Positions 25,650-34,344 are shown, numbered from the stretch's first letter. The stretch: 64,000 bases of DNA from Hydrogenophaga sp. 2FB (GCF_005503365.1 NZ_SCML01000010.1:1-64000); one strand, 5' to 3'. Notes: a model not told the origin generated them from the letters alone. Made by a program: numbers and translations.

Positions 25650-27255
25650 AATCCCAGGGTTCACTTTGCGCCTACGTCCGTTTCGGGACGAAACCCTTTT
25701 CAGCTGGTGCAGCAGGTACCACCGGATATCTGCCAATGGACGCGACGCAGCAACCTGTATGCAGCTCTTCGGAGACCGGAGGATCGGCACCGCACACGAT
25801 CTCCCCGCCAGACTGGACGCTTTGGTCACCCGAAGCGGTGGCGCAATAGGAGATGCCGTCTCGATCATTCAACAACGCACCTTGCTCCCGTTTTATCTGC
25901 CATTCCGCTCGCCGAGGCTTGCAGCCCTCGCCCACGAGGCCATGCGAGGGCCAAGCATCGGCAGCCTGAAATACCAGCTGGGACTGCTCACCAGCGGGCT
26001 CGGGGCAGCCCACCCGCTGAAGTCTTGTCCACGCTGCATAGCCGTTGATCAGGAGCGACATGGCTGGGCCTATTGGCACAGGGATCACCAGCTGCCAGGA
26101 ACTTGGATCTGCACCAGTCACCAAGTGCACTTGAGAATTTCTCCATGCAAGTTGGATCAACGAGCGCGGTTCGCTTGGGTACTGCCGAGTCCTACCGCGG
26201 AATCAAATTCGACAGCAATTTCACTAAACGTCAACGACCTGGAGTCGACACGGTGGCTGATCAAGCTGGCCGCGATGGGCGCAGAGCTGGTTCAGTTCGA
26301 ACGCGGCACGCTCAATGATCCTGTGAGGCTCGGCCTCGCTCTACGGCGTAGGCTGATCGATCTGAACTTGGCCAGCCCGTCTGGACGGATTCGCTGGCGG
26401 GACATCGAACCCTCGCTTGATCTGCTTTCTAAACGGCAGTTGACGCTACCCGAGATGCAGCACCTGGCAGACAAGGAGCTTCTCAAGGGGCAGTTGCTGC
26501 GGGCACTTTCAGGACGTTCGGTGACGCACCCACTGCGCTGGCTACTCTGGTGTTCGGTATGGTTCAAAGACCTTCAGGCACTAAAGGTTTCGTACGACGA
26601 ATCAGCACCGACCGAAGAGGTGCAATCTGCTCCAGTCACCACTCCCACCACCATCACACATGGCCCCAATGCTTGGCAGGCAACGGTTCTTTCTGAGGCA
26701 TGCGCCGGAGTAATCAGTATGTCCCGCGCAGCACAACAAGCCGGCGTCACATACAGCACGTTCACAGCGTGGGCGAGTGCGCAAGGAACTGAGGCCCCTC
26801 ACCGCCCCCAAAAGCTCACCCCCGAGAGACGCGAAGCAATCGTCACACGTCTCCAACTGGGTCACGAAAAATGCCAGTTGGCCACAGGGCTGGGGTTGTC
26901 GATCGAGACGATCACCCGTGTCCTCCGAACCACCCCAGGTCTGCAAGAACAGTGGCACCATTCCCGCTTTGACCTCCGACGTGCTGCGGCGCGGTCAGAC
27001 TGGCTTGGGCTGCGCCAAGGTGAAGATGGCTTAACTGCTAAAGCAGCACGAAGAGTGGCGCCTGCAACTTACGCTTGGCTGTATCGAAATGATCGGCAGT
27101 GGCTGGAGGATTCAGGTCAAGCATGCAACGTAGCGAGTCGTGGGAACCACGCAACGCAGAGGCTGACAAATGCACAGCATCGGCGATCAAGGGCAGTCGA
27201 GCAACTTCGCGATAGGCTTGAGGGGTTGTCTGGCAGACAGGCTCACGGAACTTGA
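25633..27255 (+). CDS. tnsD: TniQ/TnsD-type target selector, 540 aa
   Basis: N-terminal TniQ core: FRDETLFSWCSRYHR, then the zinc motif CPRC (C132, C135), RDHQLPGTW (H152) and CTSHQ (C160, H163). The C-terminal half contains helix-turn-helix-like repeats (MSRAAQQAGVTYSTFTAWA; LGHEKCQLATGLGLSIETIT). Its length matches TnsD of Tn7 (508 aa), which binds the end of glmS. The element sits next to glmS, supporting this protein as the glmS reader. AGAAGG upstream supports 25633 over GTG 25624. Confidence 0.85.
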   Translation: MNNQTEIPGFTLRLRPFRDETLFSWCSRYHRISANGRDAATCMQLFGDRRIGTAHDLPARLDALVTRSGGAIGDAVSIIQQRTLLPFYLPFRSPRLAALAHEAMRGPSIGSLKYQLGLLTSGLGAAHPLKSCPRCIAVDQERHGWAYWHRDHQLPGTWICTSHQVHLRISPCKLDQRARFAWVLPSPTAESNSTAISLNVNDLESTRWLIKLAAMGAELVQFERGTLNDPVRLGLALRRRLIDLNLASPSGRIRWRDIEPSLDLLSKRQLTLPEMQHLADKELLKGQLLRALSGRSVTHPLRWLLWCSVWFKDLQALKVSYDESAPTEEVQSAPVTTPTTITHGPNAWQATVLSEACAGVISMSRAAQQAGVTYSTFTAWASAQGTEAPHRPQKLTPERREAIVTRLQLGHEKCQLATGLGLSIETITRVLRTTPGLQEQWHHSRFDLRRAAARSDWLGLRQGEDGLTAKAARRVAPATYAWLYRNDRQWLEDSGQACNVASRGNHATQRLTNAQHRRSRAVEQLRDRLEGLSGRQAHGT

Positions 27256-27311
27256 GACGCGAAACTTACGGCTGTGCTGCTCTACAGATCTCAGCACCCG
27301 CTTGGCAGCGC

Positions 27312-27448
27312 GGCTGTGTGAAAACGCCTGTCGCTAGAAGCAGCGCTGAAAGTCCACCTCTCAGATCGCGTCAGGATCGACGATCGATGCCTCGGGAATG
27401 GTTTCGGCACTTCTGAAAACACCTGTGCTCGCGCGTTTTCACACAGCC
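27312..27448. repeat. 137-bp segment bounded by perfect 16-bp inverted repeats
   Basis: GGCTGTGTGAAAACGC (27312-27327) and its exact complement GCGTTTTCACACAGCC (27433-27448) flank 105 bp without coding. This looks like a miniature transposable element or an insertion-sequence remnant; the GGCTGTGTGAAAAC end resembles those of some IS1182-like elements, an impression that needs a database check. No target duplication was identified. Confidence 0.6.
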
Positions 27449-27773
27449 TCCAGCGATTGCTGTCAGTGGCCGCTAGGTTGGCATACTCACGCTGACTGTC
27501 ACCAACAGTCGTTGGGCTAGGCGACCGGCGTAGGCCCGAAGGTGGCTTCACGACGTGCTGCGGCCGCACGACTCCTGCTCGCTGGGTCCACGACACGTTG
27601 ACGACCACTTCTCTCGAGTTTGCGGGATAGACCCGAAACGGACGTGCCCCCAAGGCATCCGAGCAATTATCCGGTCGCGCTAAAGCAGAACATCGGCACT
27701 GTCGCGCAACGCTGTCTTGGGGCCAAAAAAACCGTCGTTCCCGATCTCTCAGGTCGGTATGGCTCCGCATAAT
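27449..27773. other. Gene-free stretch between tniQ and the defence block
   Basis: Open frames here have no plausible start or family and appear fortuitous. No further repeats of the transposon end motif were noticed. Confidence 0.5.
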
Positions 27774-29471
27774 CTAGAGCTGGTCCAAAATTGCCCTCGT
27801 GTCGGCTAGGTACGAAACAATGGCTTCTCCCGATTCCTGCAACGTACTGTCGTCTGAAACGGAACCCAGTTCAGCGACGACCTTGCGCGTGAGCTCACAC
27901 AAGGGTAGCTGCGCGAGGCTGTCGCGTGCGTCCAGAAGATTCATCTGTACCTCGACATCCGCCTTCAATTCCGGCTGGCCCAAGTCGAGAGCTCTCCTGC
28001 GAGCAACTGGCCACAGATTCCGAAGTTCATGGACGGTCTTCGTCATGAGAGAGATGTCGCCCTGCGAAGCATGAATCAGGCACAGAAACATCGCGAAGTT
28101 CAGCGAGATGATCGCCTCGCGCGATGTTCCCATCGTGAGATCGACTGGATCGATCCACGTCAGCAATGCCTTGTGAACTCTAGCGGGCGAAGACAGCCGC
28201 TTGCCGAACAGGTCGCGCATTGTCAATTGCCCAGACGCGATAGCGTTTTCGGTTAACGTCAGTTGCAAACACGCACGATCTACGTTTACCTTCGCCTCTT
28301 CGAAGCGAGACATCAGACTGTCGGCACGATGCTTGTCGTAGACGGTCTTAACCTCGCAGATCAGCAGCTCGTGAGACACGGTGTCGTACAGCGCAAGATC
28401 GACGTCCCCGCCGGGGAAATTGCGACGCACGGCAACCTCTAGCCTTTTCACGGGCACCAGCATCGATGCAAGCGTGTCAGACGCGCGGGCGAGTGTCGAG
28501 CCGAGGGTGTTGCTCCAAGCGCTCACGTGTCGCCGTATCGCGATCGTCAGAAGGCTTGCAATCGGGTCGTGCGCCAGTAGGAAACAAGGATTCCTCAGCA
28601 GCTTGCCGTGGAGGCGGTAGAACGGCGGATGCATTAGCGATGTCGACGCCTCGGTCGGAGTCATGCTAAATGCGTGCAAAGCGACAAGCAACTTGGCTTC
28701 GGGAATGGCTGCGTACTGCGGGAATGCCTCGACGTGGATTTTCCAGAGCGTCGTGAGGAGTGCATCGTCGTACCAAAACGAATGTTTCACGACTCCTTCG
28801 GCAAAGTTCAAGAACACCACAAAACCCGCCAAGGCAGCAAGTTCGAAGTCGGTCGCCCCCATGGCCGCTTCAAACTGGGACCATCCGGCGGGATCGGTGT
28901 GCGTCAAGAAGTAAAGCAGCTCCGGACTGGCCGCCATCGCGTGGTAGAGCTCATCGGGCGAAAGGCCGTCACGGGGCCCGCTCGTGACGAACTGAAGCAA
29001 TGCCGTCTTCGCCCGGGCGTCGAGCAGCGTGAGCGCCGATAGACGTCGACGCCGAGTCAATCGCTGATGAGTGACATCGGCCTGCGGGTTATACCAGCAG
29101 CGCCAGATCCCCTCCTGCAAACGTGCATGCTGCTCACGATTCAGTTCGGCCATCAGTTGTCGGTTGAATTCGGAACGAACCCACGGATCGGGCCGACGCG
29201 GCCTCGAGAAGTCTGGCGTGTAGCCCGACAGCTCGCAAGCCACCAGGCAACTGGTGAGCGCCAATCCGGTGACAGGGACGGTGAAGTCGACGTAGGCGGC
29301 GCCGCCTTTGTCAATGTGTCCAACAGCGTGCGCCGTCATCCATACGAACATTTCAGCCGCCTGCGGGTGCAATTCGGGCGGAGCTGTCGAAGGGACGCGT
29401 TTCATATCCCTGTCCGGGAGATCCGCATAGCCAGCCAGGATCTGGTCGCTTATGTCGATGTCCACCTGCAC
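27774..29471 (-). CDS. PD-(D/E)xK nuclease-motif protein, 565 aa
   Basis: The only recognisable part is at about residues 340-380: GGDVDLALYDTVSHELLICE followed by VKT, giving D356/D358, E373-x-K375 of the restriction-like nuclease fold. The N-terminal 340 residues are helical and contain a hydrophobic stretch near 210-225 (LAALAGFVVFLNFA). It is the last gene of the minus-strand defence run, 102 bp after darG, and may be a third component of that unit or a separate single-gene defence. No named family is recognised. Confidence 0.65.
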   Translation of the reverse strand: MQVDIDISDQILAGYADLPDRDMKRVPSTAPPELHPQAAEMFVWMTAHAVGHIDKGGAAYVDFTVPVTGLALTSCLVACELSGYTPDFSRPRRPDPWVRSEFNRQLMAELNREQHARLQEGIWRCWYNPQADVTHQRLTRRRRLSALTLLDARAKTALLQFVTSGPRDGLSPDELYHAMAASPELLYFLTHTDPAGWSQFEAAMGATDFELAALAGFVVFLNFAEGVVKHSFWYDDALLTTLWKIHVEAFPQYAAIPEAKLLVALHAFSMTPTEASTSLMHPPFYRLHGKLLRNPCFLLAHDPIASLLTIAIRRHVSAWSNTLGSTLARASDTLASMLVPVKRLEVAVRRNFPGGDVDLALYDTVSHELLICEVKTVYDKHRADSLMSRFEEAKVNVDRACLQLTLTENAIASGQLTMRDLFGKRLSSPARVHKALLTWIDPVDLTMGTSREAIISLNFAMFLCLIHASQGDISLMTKTVHELRNLWPVARRRALDLGQPELKADVEVQMNLLDARDSLAQLPLCELTRKVVAELGSVSDDSTLQESGEAIVSYLADTRAILDQL

Positions 29472-29573
29472 CTTCCCTTTACTATCGCTTTGTGCGCAGG
29501 ATGAACAGGGGTACTAGATCATCTGTGAATTCGTCGCGACAGACATCTTCGCCGCGTCCTAGAGCGCACTTGC

Positions 29574-30953
29574 TCACGCCCTGGTCATCAATATTTTTTC
29601 ACCAGGACCCGCGCCGCCTGGGAACTGCCAACCCATCACCGTGACAGAGTTAATGACGGCGCTGATGAGGTCGACGAGATTTGCCTGCAACTTGCGTAGC
29701 CAGTCGACATCGACTTGCGAATCGAACCTCTCGACCTTCTTGTTGAAAAAGTAGAGTTGCGATCTGCCATCGGAGTCTGGCTGCCGCCATGACCCATGAC
29801 AGAGCGCGTTGCGAATCGTGGCGACCTTCTTGATGTCTTCCACCAGCTCGTCCAAGTTCGCAAAGTCCGAGTCCTGGTGCTGCCGAACGACATTCGCGTA
29901 CACATCGACCAGCGGAATGAGCGTATCCGTCAAGGCATGCTGAAGTTGATCATTCCACTTGGCAAGGACACCGTCGATGTCGTCTTCGCTGTACTCGGTC
30001 GTCGCCGTGAACGCAAAGATAGCCTTGCCGAGGGTCTCTTCCAGAAAACCGAACGCGGCGATCGTGCGACCGAGCTGCTCCCAGAACTCAGGAGGGTGGC
30101 CTTGAGTTGGGAACGTCGCGGGCAGCGCTGCCCGGTTGATGGTCGCTTGTTTTCGCTCGGCCGGCGGGGGCGCCTCAGCCTCCGGCGCGAACACCTCGAC
30201 CGGAGGCGGCGTACGGGCGAAGAAGTCGGGCTGAGCGTCGCGTGCTGACACGTACGGGTCGTCCAGATTGTTGACGGCTTCGGTCACCTGAGCGCTGCGG
30301 AGCCCGTTCAGCGCCTCAAGGTAGCTCTCCTTCCGACGCAGAACCTCTGGCGACAGGAGATCGCGTTCATGCAGTGCAACGTAGAGGGCGGCGGAATACG
30401 CCTGACAGTTGAGTGACCTCTCCGGGTTGAACGCGATGTCAGAGAAGGCGCGGTGCTGAAGGACGTACTCGGCTAGTTCAGGCTCGTTGTGCAGCGCATT
30501 GATGTATAGCCAGTCGTAGAAGGCCGTCTTTGGCTCAAGCCCCCACTCCGCATCGAACAACTGAAACTTCACCAGATCGCCGCTCGTCTTTAGGCGAGGG
30601 TCAAGCTTCGCCTCGCGTGAGGTCTTTTCGCGCAGATCCTTGTAGGGCCCACCGCGCTCAAAAACCTTTGCCGACTGGTAGGCGCACTCGACGCTGAACG
30701 TCTGGCTGTACTTCCTCGTCTTGATCATCAAGTTGAACGCACTCAACCTGACACCCTTCGGGTCCTTCGACTTGGATGAGATCTCCAGGACCTTGTCGAC
30801 CTTCATCCGCTGCTTCGCGGCCTCGTGTAACGAGTCGATGCTCTTCTGGGCCTGTTTGACCGACATGCCGGCGGACCACGAGAAGGAGATGTCCCAGGTC
30901 CGAACGAGTGTCGGACCTGTCAGGCCGGGAGCGAAGACGGGACGTTCAGCCAT
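29574..30953 (-). CDS. darG: DarG1-like NADAR antitoxin with extra HEPN-like domain, 459 aa
   Basis: Residues 1-225 match the DarT1-associated NADAR antitoxins: FSWSAGMSVKQAQKSI, LEISSKSKDPKGVRLSAFNL, VECAYQSAKVFERGGPYKDL and FDIAFNPE-type SDIAFNPERSLNCQAYS. NADAR domains remove ADP-ribose from DNA. A Pro/Glu-rich linker (about 235-275) leads to a helical C-terminal domain ending in IRNALCHGSW, an R-x4-H motif (R381, H386) of HEPN ribonucleases. Usual DarG1 is about half this length, so the HEPN-like part is an addition. The start overlaps the darT stop by one base. Confidence 0.8.
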   Translation of the reverse strand: MAERPVFAPGLTGPTLVRTWDISFSWSAGMSVKQAQKSIDSLHEAAKQRMKVDKVLEISSKSKDPKGVRLSAFNLMIKTRKYSQTFSVECAYQSAKVFERGGPYKDLREKTSREAKLDPRLKTSGDLVKFQLFDAEWGLEPKTAFYDWLYINALHNEPELAEYVLQHRAFSDIAFNPERSLNCQAYSAALYVALHERDLLSPEVLRRKESYLEALNGLRSAQVTEAVNNLDDPYVSARDAQPDFFARTPPPVEVFAPEAEAPPPAERKQATINRAALPATFPTQGHPPEFWEQLGRTIAAFGFLEETLGKAIFAFTATTEYSEDDIDGVLAKWNDQLQHALTDTLIPLVDVYANVVRQHQDSDFANLDELVEDIKKVATIRNALCHGSWRQPDSDGRSQLYFFNKKVERFDSQVDVDWLRKLQANLVDLISAVINSVTVMGWQFPGGAGPGEKILMTRA

Positions 30954-31570
30954 TACTTCCAGTGGTTCCAGTCGTCGCGATACTTGAAGTATTGGGAACC
31001 ATGTGTGACGTGTTTTCCAGGATAGGTCTCTTTGTATCTTCTGTAGAGATCAACATCGAGCAGATGAACATCGGTGACGTACGTCGGTTCGATATTATCG
31101 ATGCAGAGAACTTCGGCCTGGGGGTTCGTCGTCTGGTGGGCCGGGATGTTCAGGTCAACCCGCTTCTTCAACCCGTAGTCGTCGAAGAGTTCTACAAACT
31201 TGCCGACGCCTTGTCGTGCCAGGAAGGTAAGACTACTCATGCTGTTGTCGGCCGCGTTTGTCGAGTTGAAGCAAACGCGCTTCTCCCAAAGCAACGAATG
31301 CTTGAGCTGCAGGAGCGCCCAGTGCTTGGACGTATCGCGTTGGCGAAAGCTCCAGAACAGGCTCCAGTTTGGCCATTCGATGGACAGGCAGATCGCATCC
31401 TGTCCGTCGTAGCGGGCTGCGTCGTTAGCTTTGTAGGCAACGGAGCGCACTGCGCACGTCCTGGGTGTGAGAAGCCCATGCTTCAGTATGCTGTCGAGGT
31501 GCTCGACAGGGGTGAAGTGGAACAGTCTGTCGATGTTCCGAGTCGCGCATTCTTGTTCGATCGTCGCCAT
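30953..31570 (-). CDS. darT: DarT1-like DNA ADP-ribosyltransferase toxin, 205 aa
   Basis: DUF4433/DarT pattern: LFHFTPVEHLDSILKHGLLT at residues 16-35, a central Arg/Phe-rich region, and QAEVLCIDNI with the catalytic Glu E153. DarT toxins transfer ADP-ribose from NAD to bases in single-stranded DNA; with DarG they form an anti-phage toxin-antitoxin system. GGGAGG 5 bases upstream supports the start. Adjacent to the NADAR antitoxin gene, which fits the DarTG1 class. Confidence 0.85.
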   Translation of the reverse strand: MATIEQECATRNIDRLFHFTPVEHLDSILKHGLLTPRTCAVRSVAYKANDAARYDGQDAICLSIEWPNWSLFWSFRQRDTSKHWALLQLKHSLLWEKRVCFNSTNAADNSMSSLTFLARQGVGKFVELFDDYGLKKRVDLNIPAHQTTNPQAEVLCIDNIEPTYVTDVHLLDVDLYRRYKETYPGKHVTHGSQYFKYRDDWNHWK

Positions 31571-31618
31571 GTTCCCTCCCTAACGGGATAGCTTCAACAT
31601 TGCCGCACCGAGGGTACC

Positions 31619-32602
31619 CTAGAACGGGGTGTCGTCGTCGAACGGGTTCAGCGCCTTGGGCACCGCGCCGGCGGGCAGCGGCAAGGTGCTCACCACGTAG
31701 AGATTAAGGATGTCCTCCCGGTCCATGAACAGGATCTGGCTCCGCTTCGACGCATCGAGCTTCCCACCCAGCCAGTTCCTTGCCGCCTTGGTGATCTCGC
31801 CACCGGCCACAATCAATGCGTGGTCGACGAGCACCTTCTTGCTGGTCTCGGCGTCGAAAATTTCATGGCCCAGCATCATCAACACTTGGTTATAGATCTC
31901 GGCTACGTTTGCGTTCGATCCGTGTGTCACCCCCGACGAGTCCAGCTTGCCCTTTTTCGCCTGCAGCCCGAAGTACAGGACATGCTGAGTCGGTAGGACG
32001 AACCGCATCCACACGTCCTTGCCATACTCCAGTGCTTTGTCCTTGTGGCCCGCCGACGTGATGCGGTGATAGCCGAGTTGCCGGAATAGCGGCAGCAGCA
32101 CCTGGTTGATGAGATCGTCCTCCAAGCAGGAATCCAGATACATACTGAGTTGCTCTCGGCGTTTGATCTCGTTTGATGTAAACGGCCGATGGGGGTTCGT
32201 CGTAAGGGACGAGATGGTCTTCGTCCCGATGTGCCGAACGTACAACTGATTGTCGTCGCCATAGAAGGCCTCAAATCCTTCTCGACTCAGCGGCTGGTTG
32301 AGCAGCCCAATTGACTTGACCCGACCTGGATCATCGTCCTCCGCATCAGCCTTTTGCATCAAGACCCGAAGCACGTTCATGAACCGCTCGGGCAGCGTGT
32401 TGGGAGCTGGTTGCGCATCCTCCAGAAGCTCAGCTAGCCGATCCGATGTCCAAGCCCAGCGTGTCGAACCGTCATGTTCAAAGTCGAGATCGCACTCCTC
32501 GAAGAACTGAGTGATTCGCGAGCTTGATCTGTACGAGAAGTAGTTCGCATCGCCGATAACGCATTCGGCCAGCGCTCGGAGATTGCGATTCTTAAACTTC
32601 AT
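31619..32602 (-). CDS. Restriction-fold nuclease-like protein, 327 aa
   Basis: Residues about 165-220 (LLPLFRQLGYHRI, EYGKDVWMRF, LYFGLQAKKGKLD) form a D196...Q214-x-K216 site like Mrr/DUF-type restriction endonucleases. The N-terminal part is helical and may sense a ligand or DNA. The start at 32602 (MKFKNRN) has GGAG 9 bases upstream; a GTG at 32617 is an alternative. It lies between capP and darT on the same strand (48 bp before darT), with no methylase gene nearby. Confidence 0.7.
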   Translation of the reverse strand: MKFKNRNLRALAECVIGDANYFSYRSSSRITQFFEECDLDFEHDGSTRWAWTSDRLAELLEDAQPAPNTLPERFMNVLRVLMQKADAEDDDPGRVKSIGLLNQPLSREGFEAFYGDDNQLYVRHIGTKTISSLTTNPHRPFTSNEIKRREQLSMYLDSCLEDDLINQVLLPLFRQLGYHRITSAGHKDKALEYGKDVWMRFVLPTQHVLYFGLQAKKGKLDSSGVTHGSNANVAEIYNQVLMMLGHEIFDAETSKKVLVDHALIVAGGEITKAARNWLGGKLDASKRSQILFMDREDILNLYVVSTLPLPAGAVPKALNPFDDDTPF

Positions 32603-32693
32603 GACACGTGCTCCCACTGGATTTCGGCTGTGACCTAAAGCGATGCTTGGCAGATCGACTGTTTGCAGCGCTTCAGTTTCATCGACCTGCAGA

Positions 32694-32718
32694 ATGCGCC
32701 AACACGAGATTGGCGCAT
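32694..32718. promoter_or_regulatory. Perfect 9-bp inverted repeat between capP and the nuclease gene
   Basis: ATGCGCCAA (32694-32702) and TTGGCGCAT (32710-32718) flank 7 bases. It is either a hairpin limiting read-through from capP or an operator for the next gene. There is no T-run, so it is not a classic terminator. Confidence 0.45.
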
Positions 32719-32756
32719 ACAGCCCGTGTTCTTGCCCGATCTGCTGGCGTCGAGAA

Positions 32757-33623
32757 TCAGAACGAAGGCAAGTTGGTCGTCATGTCTTCGTCTGGTGCAT
32801 CTGGATGCTCCACTCCAGGTGCTTCGAGTATCAACAGCGAAATAGACATGTCATACCGGTCAGAGAGCACGACCATCTCGCGCACAGGCAACCTGATGGG
32901 CCAGACGCCTTCAGGGTGCTCCACGCCCGATCGATAGTCCGCAGTTGAAAGCGCTTGGTCCGGGCTCACAGCGATCGAGCCCGAAGGTAGTTCCATACCC
33001 TCCTGCAGCGTTCCAAACGTGTATTTCTTCGCACTGCTACTGGCCTTCCACCAGTGCAGCATTCCTTCCCGTCCCATGACTGCAACGGCGGCCTGATCAG
33101 TGAACTCCAACCACTTGAGAATCGCTGCCGTGAGAGAGACGCCGTAACGGTTTGCGCACTCGCCCAGCAGATCCAGGGTGATCCGACGCCCACGCACCTG
33201 CTGGGTGTAGTCGTCGATAGGCATAAGCAGGTACGACGCGAACTGGTCTGCCTCGCGCTCGATCCTGGCACCAGTGATGCCCAGTGTCGCGCTCTGAGAG
33301 CATTGAAACGCATCCTGCAATTTGCGGTGCAGGACGTAGTGCCCGAACTCGTGCGCAACAGTGAAGTTGGATCGCCCTGGCAGATCGGGGTGCGGGTGGT
33401 ACAGCAGCGCCCAGACCTTTCTCTCCTTCAGCCAGAACAACCCCCCTTCGAAACCTTTCAGCTCTTGGGCATGCAACTCGCCAATGGGGGCCTCGGGCAC
33501 CACGTTTCTGGACCATTCCTGCGCCAGCGCTCCCGCGTTGAGTGGAAACGTGAGGCCATGGACGGCGCGCCATAGCTGCGCCATCTTGATTGCTTCGCGT
33601 ACTGGAGAAAGCGCCTCGATCAA
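32757..33623 (-). CDS. capP: CapP-like ImmA/IrrE metallopeptidase, 288 aa
   Basis: Zinc peptidase motif FTVAHEFGHYVL (H91, E92, H95) with the third-ligand region IEREADQFASYLL (E124). Starts 4 bases inside the upstream XRE gene. In CBASS loci, CapP peptidases cleave the partner repressor CapH after DNA damage and so induce the operon. The same pair standing divergently from a CBASS operon makes this role very likely, though it is inferred from arrangement and motifs. Confidence 0.82.
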   Translation of the reverse strand: MIEALSPVREAIKMAQLWRAVHGLTFPLNAGALAQEWSRNVVPEAPIGELHAQELKGFEGGLFWLKERKVWALLYHPHPDLPGRSNFTVAHEFGHYVLHRKLQDAFQCSQSATLGITGARIEREADQFASYLLMPIDDYTQQVRGRRITLDLLGECANRYGVSLTAAILKWLEFTDQAAVAVMGREGMLHWWKASSSAKKYTFGTLQEGMELPSGSIAVSPDQALSTADYRSGVEHPEGVWPIRLPVREMVVLSDRYDMSISLLILEAPGVEHPDAPDEDMTTNLPSF

Positions 33624-33946
33624 GGGCCCGCCTTCTTATCGAGGACGCTGAGGATCTCCTGCAACTGCTGCTTTACTCCGTTGTCCAGAGACTGGTACTT
33701 GCGGAAGAAGGCTTCGTCGGCCACGTCGATCGAGGGCTCGGCGACGTCGTCATTCATCAGGAATTCGGGCGTCACGCCTAGGACCTTCGCCACCTCATTG
33801 ATCCGATCTGCGGACGGGCGGGCCTTTTCCTTGTTTTCCAATTCCCATACGGACGACTTTGACGCACCGATCTGTTCGGCGAACTGTTCCAACGTCAATC
33901 CTGCTTTCTTCCGCAGTGCGCGGACCTTCTCACCCAGTGTTGGCAT
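33620..33946 (-). CDS. capH: CapH-like XRE repressor, 108 aa
   Basis: Helix-turn-helix at about residues 4-60 (LGEKVRALRKKAGLTLEQFA...SKSSVWELENKEK), then a short helical C-terminal region (about 75-108) that may dimerise and contain the CapP cleavage site. The start at 33946 is an ATG; a TTG at 33964 would add six residues. It is divergent from the CBASS operon, and the gap holds two matching palindromes, as expected for an autoregulated repressor of both sides. Confidence 0.82.
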   Translation of the reverse strand: MPTLGEKVRALRKKAGLTLEQFAEQIGASKSSVWELENKEKARPSADRINEVAKVLGVTPEFLMNDDVAEPSIDVADEAFFRKYQSLDNGVKQQLQEILSVLDKKAGP

Positions 33947-33978
33947 GCTTGTTCGGATTTCCAATAAAAAAAATACTT

Positions 33979-34028
33979 GACTTCAGGAGTTCTGAAGTCC
34001 ACAATTTTTATTGTGATAGTTCCGAACT
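33979..34028. promoter_or_regulatory. Two operator palindromes between capH and the CBASS operon
   Basis: GACTTCAG-GAGTT-CTGAAGTC (33979-33999) is a perfect inverted repeat containing AGTTCTGAAGT (33988-33998). AGTTCCGAACT (34018-34028) is a perfect palindrome with the same core AGTTCNGAA. The two cores are 30 bp apart, so lie on the same DNA face, in an AT-rich divergent promoter. Confidence 0.75.
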
Positions 34029-34122
34029 TTTTGCGCAACCCCGAGTTGGTAACGCGGCCAGGGGGAAGAGGTCAAGAACCGGAATATCGCAATCAACCAA
34101 CCGATCCTGAAAGGGGACGACC

Positions 34123-34287
34123 ATGAGCAAGACGTTGAAGCCCGGTACGCCGGCACCGAAATCCGGCCAGTACCAGAACCCGGGCACCGGCAATGAAGTA
34201 ACCGGCGTGAAGGGCAAGCCGCTGCCGCCGACGCCGCGGCCAGGCCAAGGCTACAAGCTGGTGGACCCCACCAAGCACAAACGCTGA
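34123..34287 (+). CDS. Small protein heading the CBASS operon, 54 aa
   Basis: An ATG at 34123, preceded by AAGGGGA, opens a 54-codon gene. The product is Pro/Gly/Lys-rich: KPGTPAPKSGQY near the start, then VKGKPLPPTPRPGQGYKLVD and a basic end TKHKR. It has no membrane segment and probably little fixed structure. I recall similar short proteins beside other CD-NTase genes, but cannot verify this. It lies 57 bp before the first cyclase gene, so is part of the operon; a role as adaptor or conjugation partner is speculation. Confidence 0.6.
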   Translation: MSKTLKPGTPAPKSGQYQNPGTGNEVTGVKGKPLPPTPRPGQGYKLVDPTKHKR

Positions 34288-34344
34288 GCTTGGGTGAGTC
34301 CAGGTGAAACCGGCAGTCATCGACAAGAATTTCAAGGAGCCCCT

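Noticed and set aside
27291..27770. Minus-strand open frame of 159 codons
   Set aside because: Spans the inverted-repeat element, has no plausible start site and no family resemblance.
17069..28000. CRISPR array or cas genes, as in CRISPR-associated Tn7-like transposons
   Set aside because: No regularly spaced repeats and no Cas5, Cas6, Cas7, Cas8 or Cas12k-like protein were seen near the tns genes; the TniQ proteins are better explained as TnsD-type selectors.
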